Of a DNA stretch of 37,736 nucleotides, positions 32,113 to 37,736 are shown piece after piece. The stretch is from NCBI GenBank assembly GCA_964552655.1, contig CAZKHG010000031.1:1-37736 (forward strand), written 5' to 3'. The notes below the pieces were generated by a model. That model made no database searches. It saw only the letters and a list, made by a program, of their open reading frames with translations, and was not told the origin of the DNA. This DNA is from CAZKHG01 sp964552655. Its GTDB lineage: Bacteria > Bacteroidota > Bacteroidia > Bacteroidales > Tenuifilaceae. Both the position numbers and the translations under genes were made by a program. Positions within the stretch are counted from its first letter, which is position 1; the number at the start of each line of letters is the position of its first letter.

Positions 32113-33395
32113 TATTCAAATTTTTGCTTGATAAACCAGAAATCGTAGAAAGTTATGCTCAGGTTAAATATTCCATAAGTCTCACGTATCAAGCCATTTG
32201 ATGTAGTGCCGCGCCGACCCAGCTCGAATGAGAAGTTGAAATGGGTGTTATTACGGAAAGGGAACCCCGCACCAACACTTAGCCCGATATCATTTATCTG
32301 CTTGTTGCCAATTTGCAGGTAGGAGTTATTGATGTGGCCACCAACCCTGTAATGGATCCGCTTGTAATAGTACCTGAGCTCTTTGGGATTTGGGGTATAT
32401 TCCAACCCAAATTTATAAGTCTCAGATTTAACCAGCGAGTCGGAAGCATTGAAGAATTTAGCCTTGGACCAGTCCTGCTGGGAATAATCAAATCCTGCAA
32501 GGATTTTATTCCTGTAGTTGAAAATACCGCCAAAACTTAAGTTTTTGGGGAAATCCAGAGTGCCCTCGTTAAACTCACTATACGAAACAGTATCTGTAAA
32601 ACTACTGTAATCAATCAGGCTGAGGGTTTTCCTTTTGGCATTTATTTTTGTTTCATTATCAAGCGTTGCTCCTAGTGTCAGGCTGGTATTATTCTCTTTG
32701 CTGAATATGGCTGTGTATTGCATCCCAAAGCTAAAGGCAACATCGCTTACGATAATATTTTTGGTTTCCGAAAGGTTGTAATACCCGGAAGGTGCACTTG
32801 GTGGAAAAATCAACTCATTTTTGTAGTCAATACTCCCAAAAATATAGGAGAGATTGAAGCCAAGCGAGAGGTTTTTAAAAGGTTCAACTGCATTCCCGAA
32901 AAAAACCTGAGACAAGCCCCCGCTCCCCGAGTTATAATACCTGATCCTGCCAATAGAGCTGAGGATAACTGGGTTTGTTTCGTAGTGCCTGATTTTATAA
33001 CCTACATTGCTAAAAGGCACGATGCCAAAACCAGCACCCCACCATTTAGTAACCGGGAATGATATGGCTACATGATGCAACCCACCGGCGCTTGAGGAAT
33101 TAGATTGACCCTCTGATTTTAACGCCGTAGTATTGGTTTCCAACCCAAAATCAAGAATGAATGACATGGTATCCTGTGAGGTGTAGGACGCGGGGTTTAG
33201 GTAGTTTATCCCAAATGGGTTTCTTATTCCCTGCGAGAGGCCTCCCATTGCTTTAGTGGCAGCAAATCCTTTTGATGGTATCTGCCCTATGCCAAACCGC
33301 GAATACGGGGAATAGGTGTTGATACTCTGTGCCTGAACAAAAAACGAAATGATGATTAGTGCTCCTGAAACTGAAATTTTTCTGATGTTATGCAT
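32112..33395 (-). CDS. Outer-membrane barrel protein of the coaX-lptC operon
   Basis: A 427-residue exported protein with a signal peptide (about residues 1-23, ending FFVQAQ). The mature part starts SINTYSPYSRFGIGQIPSKGF, then GGLSQGIRNPFGINYLNPASY. It is rich in aromatic-terminated beta strands and ends YGIFNLSITFYDFWFIKQKFE, as expected for a barrel. It resembles the FadL/OmpP1-like proteins of Bacteroidota in pattern, but no substrate is known. It overlaps coaX by 8 bases and lptC by 1 base. My recollection is that a gene like this recurs between coaX and lptC in the phylum, which hints at an envelope role. Confidence 0.75.
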   Translation of the reverse strand: MHNIRKISVSGALIIISFFVQAQSINTYSPYSRFGIGQIPSKGFAATKAMGGLSQGIRNPFGINYLNPASYTSQDTMSFILDFGLETNTTALKSEGQSNSSSAGGLHHVAISFPVTKWWGAGFGIVPFSNVGYKIRHYETNPVILSSIGRIRYYNSGSGGLSQVFFGNAVEPFKNLSLGFNLSYIFGSIDYKNELIFPPSAPSGYYNLSETKNIIVSDVAFSFGMQYTAIFSKENNTSLTLGATLDNETKINAKRKTLSLIDYSSFTDTVSYSEFNEGTLDFPKNLSFGGIFNYRNKILAGFDYSQQDWSKAKFFNASDSLVKSETYKFGLEYTPNPKELRYYYKRIHYRVGGHINNSYLQIGNKQINDIGLSVGAGFPFRNNTHFNFSFELGRRGTTSNGLIRETYGIFNLSITFYDFWFIKQKFE

Positions 33396-34107
33396 TGAAT
33401 TCTAGTATTCTGTTTAAACCTGTTATTACCAAATTTTGAACCACAAAGATGCTATTTTTTAGTTTATCCGCAAAAAAATTTGTATCACCACCCGTAATCA
33501 GGACTTTCACTTTCGGGAATTGTTCTTTTACCCTGTTGATATAGCCATCAACCTCCCCTGCTACTCCGTTTAACACTCCTGACATGATACATTCCTTTGT
33601 ACTGCCGCCCAAGAGGGGGTAGCCCTGATCTGGTTCTACCAGCGGTAGTTTTTCGGTTTGATTGTAGAGCGATTCAAACCTCAGCCGGATGCCCGGTGAA
33701 ATGGCACCACCTAAATACTCCTGATTTCTGTTGATAAAATCATAGGTAATTGCCGTTCCGCAGTCAATAACCAACGAGTCGGTTTTGGGGTAGAGGTAAG
33801 CCGCACCCACAGCCACGGCTAAACGGTCGAGCCCAAGAGTTTCAGGGGTTTTATATAAATTTTTAATAGGAATCTTAGTGTTATGATCAAGCTCCATCAC
33901 AGAATTTTTCTCTTTAAACATCTTATATACCTCTTTATCATAAAGACCAACAGCGGAGATTATTGTTCTGGAAGGCTTAAATTTTTTTGATATCTCATTC
34001 AAAATTTCGTTTGATACTTTTTCCCATCGCTCAATATGAACCAATTTCCCATTGTTAACTATGGCCAGTTTAGTATATGTATTTCCTATGTCAACTATCA
34101 GGTTCAT
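33388..34107 (-). CDS. coaX: Type III pantothenate kinase
   Basis: A 239-residue enzyme that phosphorylates pantothenate in the first step of coenzyme A synthesis. It has the ASKHA-fold phosphate motifs: DIGNTYTKLAIV (Asp6), DCGTAITYDFI, GGAISPGIRLRFESLYNQTEKLP, and GGDTNFF near the C-terminus. Type III enzymes are not inhibited by CoA and need a monovalent cation. It leads the coaX-OMP-lptC-small-membrane-protein operon; its last codons overlap the next ATG. The 114-base gap to mfd has no clear promoter. Confidence 0.96.
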   Translation of the reverse strand: MNLIVDIGNTYTKLAIVNNGKLVHIERWEKVSNEILNEISKKFKPSRTIISAVGLYDKEVYKMFKEKNSVMELDHNTKIPIKNLYKTPETLGLDRLAVAVGAAYLYPKTDSLVIDCGTAITYDFINRNQEYLGGAISPGIRLRFESLYNQTEKLPLVEPDQGYPLLGGSTKECIMSGVLNGVAGEVDGYINRVKEQFPKVKVLITGGDTNFFADKLKNSIFVVQNLVITGLNRILEFNA

Positions 34108-34221
34108 TATTTAGCTTCTGGTTTTAAATATCATTATAAGTTGAGTAAAGTATCAATTTAGTTTTGAAAATAGATAATTCAGTTTGTTCAACATGATATT
34201 AATAAATATTCAAATTCGAAG

Positions 34222-37200
34222 CTATTTACTAATTTGTTGTAACATGGAGATGGCTTCACTGATATTTTCAATCTTTTTAACAGTGAGCGAGAGCTTTTCC
34301 TTCCCCTCTTTGAGCTGAAAGATATCCGGGAATTTCTGGATATAGGTAATTAACTGAGAGAACGTATCGGAACGATAGAAAGGGGAGAGCTGATTGGAAA
34401 TGAAATACCCTACCATTACCCCGTTTTTCAGGGTTACCTTTTCCATTCCAAGTGAAATCGCTATCCAGCGTAGTTTAACAACATTCAACAATTCAACGGC
34501 CTGTTGTGGCAAAGGGCCAAAACGATCAACCATCCTTGCCATAAATTTCTCCAGATCTTCGGGACGTTCTAAGCTGTCCAATTCCCTGTATAAGCGCATT
34601 CTTTCAGGGACGCTCGATACATAAGAATCGGGTAGAAGAAGTTCGAGGTCTGTTTCAACGTGGCAATCGGCATTAGCAGGTTTCCACACTTTTACATCAG
34701 AGAGATGGTCAGCTTTTTCTGCAAAAAGCTCTTTAAACTCGTTTTCCTTCAGCTCATTTATGGCTTCATCAAGGATTCGGTGGTAAGTTTCAAAACCGAT
34801 ATCGGCAATGAACCCGCTTTGCTCACCCCCCAGCAGGTTGCCCGCACCCCTGATATCCAAATCCTGCATAGCAATGCTAAACCCGCTGCCCAGGTCGGAA
34901 AACTCCTCAATCGCCTTTAATCTTCTGCGGGCATCGTTGGTAAGCGATTCGAGCGGCGGGGTTATCAGGTAGCAGAAAGCCTTTTTGTTTGATCGCCCAA
35001 CACGCCCACGGAGCTGGTGCAAATCACTCAACCCGAACATATGCGCATTGTTGATAATGATGGTGTTGGCGTTGGGTATATCTAACCCCGATTCTATTAT
35101 AGAGGTGGAAATCAGCACATCGTAATCGCCGCTGATAAAATCCAGCATGGTTTTTTCCAGCTGCGAAGGCTCCAGCTGCCCATGCCCGACTACGGTTTTC
35201 ACCTTGGGGCAAATCTTGTTGATCATCTGCTCCACCTCCCTGATATTTTGTACGCGGTTATGAACAAAGAAAACCTGTCCACCCCGTGAAACCTCGTATT
35301 CTATTGCCTCTTTAATAATCTGGGTATTGAAGGTGTGCAACTCAGTTAGTATTGGATGACGATTTGGCGGCGGGGTGTTAATGATTGACAAGTCGCGTGC
35401 ACCCATCAGCGAAAATTGTAGAGTACGTGGGATAGGTGTTGCAGTAAGGGTAAGCGTATCAATATTAACCCTCATCTTTTTCAGCTTTTCCTTGGCGCTT
35501 ACGCCAAACTTCTGCTCCTCATCCACTATCAGCAACCCCAAATCCTTGAATTTTATGGTATCTTTTAAAATGGCATGGGTGCCAATTAGAATGTCAACTT
35601 TTCCTTCAGAAACCTTCATTAAAGTTTCTTTTTGTGATTTTGCCGGTTTCATCCGGCTGATCATATCAACCGAGCAAGGGAATTCCTTAAGCCTGGTCCG
35701 GAAAGTTTGGTAGTGTTGCAAGGCCAGGATTGTTGTTGGAACCAGCACGGCCACTTGTTTGCTATCGGCCACGGCTTTAAAAGCAGCCCTTATTGCCACC
35801 TCGGTTTTACCAAAACCCACATCACCACAAACAAGCCTGTCCATGGGCATTCCGGATTCCATATCCTCTTTCACGGCGATGGTTGCTTTCTCCTGATCCG
35901 GAGTATCCTCAAAGATGAAAGATGCCTCAAGCTCCTGCTGCATGTAGGTATCGGGAGAAAATGAAAATCCTTGCTCAGCTTTACGTTTGGCGTAAAGCGC
36001 AATCAGGTCCTTCGCGATATCTTTGATTTTTCGCTTGGTGTTCTGCTTCAGTTTTTGCCACGCTCCGGTTCCCAACTTGTAAACCTTTGGTTTTTCGGCA
36101 TCCTTTCCACGGTATTTCGAAATCCTGTGCAGGTTATGGATATTCACTAACAGGGTATCGTTGTCCTGGTAAATCAACCTTACAGCCTCCTGCTTTTTAC
36201 CGTTAACAACGGTTTTTACCAACCCGCCAAAAACCCCAATTCCATGATCAATATGAACCACGTAATCGCCCGGTTGAAGGTTTACCAGCTCCTGTAAGGA
36301 GATTGAATCCCTGCCGGAAAACTCGTGCTTTAGCTTGAATTTATGAAACCTGTCGAATAGCTGATGATCGGTATAGATGCAAATTTTTAGAGTATGATCA
36401 ATAAAACCTTCGTGAATGGTGCCGGTTACCGGAATAAAATGAATTTTGCTATTCAAACTCTGAAAAATATCTGTCAACCTCTCGAATTGATGCGGATTAT
36501 CAGCAAGTATATAAGTTTCGTAACCATTCGATTCGTACCCGAGTATATTCGAAGTGAGCAGCTCAAAATTCTTATGGATCGGCGGTTGGGGCGAAATATT
36601 AAAATCAACCGGAAGGTCAGGTTTGAAAAGATGTTTGAGCCCGAACTCAATCACAACTTGTTTCTTCAGGTATTCAAAAAGCTCTTTCCCTGAGGAGTAT
36701 CTGCCCGTATAAAGATTTTCTTTTTCAGGTACCTGTTTTCCAAGTTCAAACAGCTCATTCATTCGGCTGATCGCCAGTTCGGTATTCTTAATCCAGGTGA
36801 TGCAATTGGTGGGTAAAACATCAGCCAGCATAACCCCATCCGAAAGTTCCTTTGCGCTTTGCATGTTGGGGATGATAGTAATATAATCGAGCTGTTCAAA
36901 CGAAAGCTGATCCTCCACGGAGAACTCCCGGATGGATTCCACATCATCGCCAAAAAAATCAACACGGTAAGGGTTTGCTGAGGAGAAAGAGAAAATATCA
37001 ATAATGCTGCCCCGGATGGAGTATTGTCCCGGTTCAAAAACAAACTCAACACGCTCAAAACCATACTCATCCAGCAGTTCGTTGATAAATGACTGCGATA
37101 CCTTTTCGCCCTTTCTGATTACCAGCGTATTCTTCTCCAAAGTTTCAACGGTAGCCACATTCTCCACCAGCGCATCGGGGTAGGTGATAATGGCAACGCG

Positions 37201-37578
37201 TTGTTTGGGGTTATTGTAGAGCCTGGGGAGCAACGCCAGCACATCGGTACGCTGAATTACCCCTTCCGGTAGTGTTTGGCCGTATTGCACCGAGCGTTTG
37301 AAAGATGAAGGGAAAAAGTAAACCCGGTTTCCTCCAATCAGGTTTGACAGATCGTTGTAAAGGTAAGCAGCTTCTTCCTTGTCGTTTACAATGAAAAGGA
37401 AGGGGTTCTCCTGTTGGTTAAGCACTGCCGAAGCAACCAGGCTAACCGATGATCCGGCAAGCCCTTTGAGGTAAAGTTTAGATGATGATCCCTTTTTAAC
37501 CTCAACCAGAACTGAATTGGTGCTTTCCCGGTTAAGGTACAGGTCGGATAATTTCTTTATCTCTGTTTGCTGGTTCAT
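34222..37578 (-). CDS. mfd: Transcription-repair coupling factor Mfd
   Basis: A full-length 1118-residue Mfd. The N-terminal half has the UvrB-like region, then the RNA-polymerase-interacting segment (LQPGDYVVHIDHGIGVFGGL). The translocase motor shows Walker A GDVGFGKTEVA, DEEQKFG (motif II), LTATPIPRTLQFSL (motif III), QLRGRVGRSNKKAFCYL (motif VI), and QDLDIRGAGNLLGGEQSG. The C-terminal TRCF domain (DSYVSSVPERMRLYREL) follows. It removes stalled RNA polymerase and brings in UvrA. It is transcribed alone, with a promoter at 37596 and a 21-base palindrome just upstream. Confidence 0.98.
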   Translation of the reverse strand: MNQQTEIKKLSDLYLNRESTNSVLVEVKKGSSSKLYLKGLAGSSVSLVASAVLNQQENPFLFIVNDKEEAAYLYNDLSNLIGGNRVYFFPSSFKRSVQYGQTLPEGVIQRTDVLALLPRLYNNPKQRVAIITYPDALVENVATVETLEKNTLVIRKGEKVSQSFINELLDEYGFERVEFVFEPGQYSIRGSIIDIFSFSSANPYRVDFFGDDVESIREFSVEDQLSFEQLDYITIIPNMQSAKELSDGVMLADVLPTNCITWIKNTELAISRMNELFELGKQVPEKENLYTGRYSSGKELFEYLKKQVVIEFGLKHLFKPDLPVDFNISPQPPIHKNFELLTSNILGYESNGYETYILADNPHQFERLTDIFQSLNSKIHFIPVTGTIHEGFIDHTLKICIYTDHQLFDRFHKFKLKHEFSGRDSISLQELVNLQPGDYVVHIDHGIGVFGGLVKTVVNGKKQEAVRLIYQDNDTLLVNIHNLHRISKYRGKDAEKPKVYKLGTGAWQKLKQNTKRKIKDIAKDLIALYAKRKAEQGFSFSPDTYMQQELEASFIFEDTPDQEKATIAVKEDMESGMPMDRLVCGDVGFGKTEVAIRAAFKAVADSKQVAVLVPTTILALQHYQTFRTRLKEFPCSVDMISRMKPAKSQKETLMKVSEGKVDILIGTHAILKDTIKFKDLGLLIVDEEQKFGVSAKEKLKKMRVNIDTLTLTATPIPRTLQFSLMGARDLSIINTPPPNRHPILTELHTFNTQIIKEAIEYEVSRGGQVFFVHNRVQNIREVEQMINKICPKVKTVVGHGQLEPSQLEKTMLDFISGDYDVLISTSIIESGLDIPNANTIIINNAHMFGLSDLHQLRGRVGRSNKKAFCYLITPPLESLTNDARRRLKAIEEFSDLGSGFSIAMQDLDIRGAGNLLGGEQSGFIADIGFETYHRILDEAINELKENEFKELFAEKADHLSDVKVWKPANADCHVETDLELLLPDSYVSSVPERMRLYRELDSLERPEDLEKFMARMVDRFGPLPQQAVELLNVVKLRWIAISLGMEKVTLKNGVMVGYFISNQLSPFYRSDTFSQLITYIQKFPDIFQLKEGKEKLSLTVKKIENISEAISMLQQISK

Positions 37579-37595
37579 CGTTGAATTTCAGGGTG

Positions 37596-37603
37596 CAAAT
37601 GTA
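37596..37603 (-). promoter_or_regulatory. -7 element of mfd
   Basis: The minus strand reads TACATTTG, an exact TAnnTTTG match, 18 bases upstream of the mfd ATG. The expected -33 zone falls in the palindrome at 37613-37633 and lacks a clear TTG. Confidence 0.45.
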
Positions 37604-37612
37604 ATTTAATTC

Positions 37613-37633
37613 CAGGAAAATTGAATTTTCCTG
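37613..37633. promoter_or_regulatory. Palindrome upstream of mfd (candidate operator)
   Basis: CAGGAAAATT (37613-37622) and AATTTTCCTG (37624-37633) are perfect inverted 10-mers around one G. The site covers the -33 region of the mfd promoter. A T-run that would make it a terminator is not present. No gene is visible between it and the window end. Confidence 0.4.
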
Positions 37634-37736
37634 AAAATGAAAAGCTGTCAATCTTTGATTATTACTGAAAAGTTTATGAAATTGAAATTTATGAAAAAGG
37701 GACCTGGGAAATTACTTTTTTGAGCCATAAATAGGA

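Noticed and set aside
35375..35713. Plus-strand frames inside mfd (also 35707-35964, 36394-36693)
   Set aside because: They lie wholly within a clear full-length Mfd gene and are low-complexity shadows.

Overview
The window looks like a chromosomal segment of a member of the Bacteroidota, most likely Bacteroidales-like. The evidence is gene content (a lipoprotein-type LptC, LptE, type III pantothenate kinase, S46 dipeptidyl-peptidase, DUF5723, a beta-propeller/OmpA protein, SufBCDSE-SufT), AT-rich intergenic DNA, almost no Shine-Dalgarno sequences, and repeated promoters of the form TTG - 19 to 21 bases - TAnnTTTG, which is the Bacteroidota housekeeping sigma-factor pattern. It is a draft assembly: 6851-6950 is a run of exactly 100 N, and the contig ends on both sides are 55-base repeats.

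Layout. 1-920 (-): lipoate-protein ligase, cut by the window edge. 1089-6284 (+): a sigma-54-type activator, then lptE, a TPR-like protein, secG, groES and groEL. 6300-7204: a compact accessory patch with an initiator tRNA gene, a small GIY-YIG nuclease gene, two copies of a tRNA-derived repeat interrupted by GC-rich hairpins, and the gap. 7225-8155 (-): two SiaC (DUF1987) genes. 8427-9872 (-) and 10025-11158 (+): a divergent flippase/glycosyltransferase pair, followed by rnhB and a DPP7-type peptidase. 14155-15702 (+): a SiaB-like kinase and two more SiaC genes. 15908-21697 (+): the SUF iron-sulfur operon sufBCDSE-sufT, followed by queG (an Fe-S enzyme) and plsC. 23435-28878 (-): a three-gene envelope module (lipoprotein, DUF5723 protein, beta-propeller/OmpA protein). 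29048-34107 (-): ppiD, a small membrane protein, lptC, an outer-membrane protein and coaX. 34222-37578 (-): mfd.

How the genes work together. Much of the window serves envelope building and protein quality control: LptE and LptC for LPS transport, SecG for secretion, GroES/GroEL and PpiD for folding, PlsC for phospholipids, the flippase/glycosyltransferase pair for surface sugar, and OmpA/DUF5723 for the outer membrane. The SUF operon supplies Fe-S clusters, which QueG directly needs.

Two things stand out. The first is a SiaB/SiaC partner-switching set: one HATPase-fold kinase and four SiaC paralogues in two loci about 6 kb apart, with no SiaA phosphatase or SiaD diguanylate cyclase in the window. 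The second is the GIY-YIG gene lying between tRNA-fMet-derived, hairpin-decorated repeats next to the intact initiator tRNA, which looks like a small tRNA-targeting mobile or homing unit.
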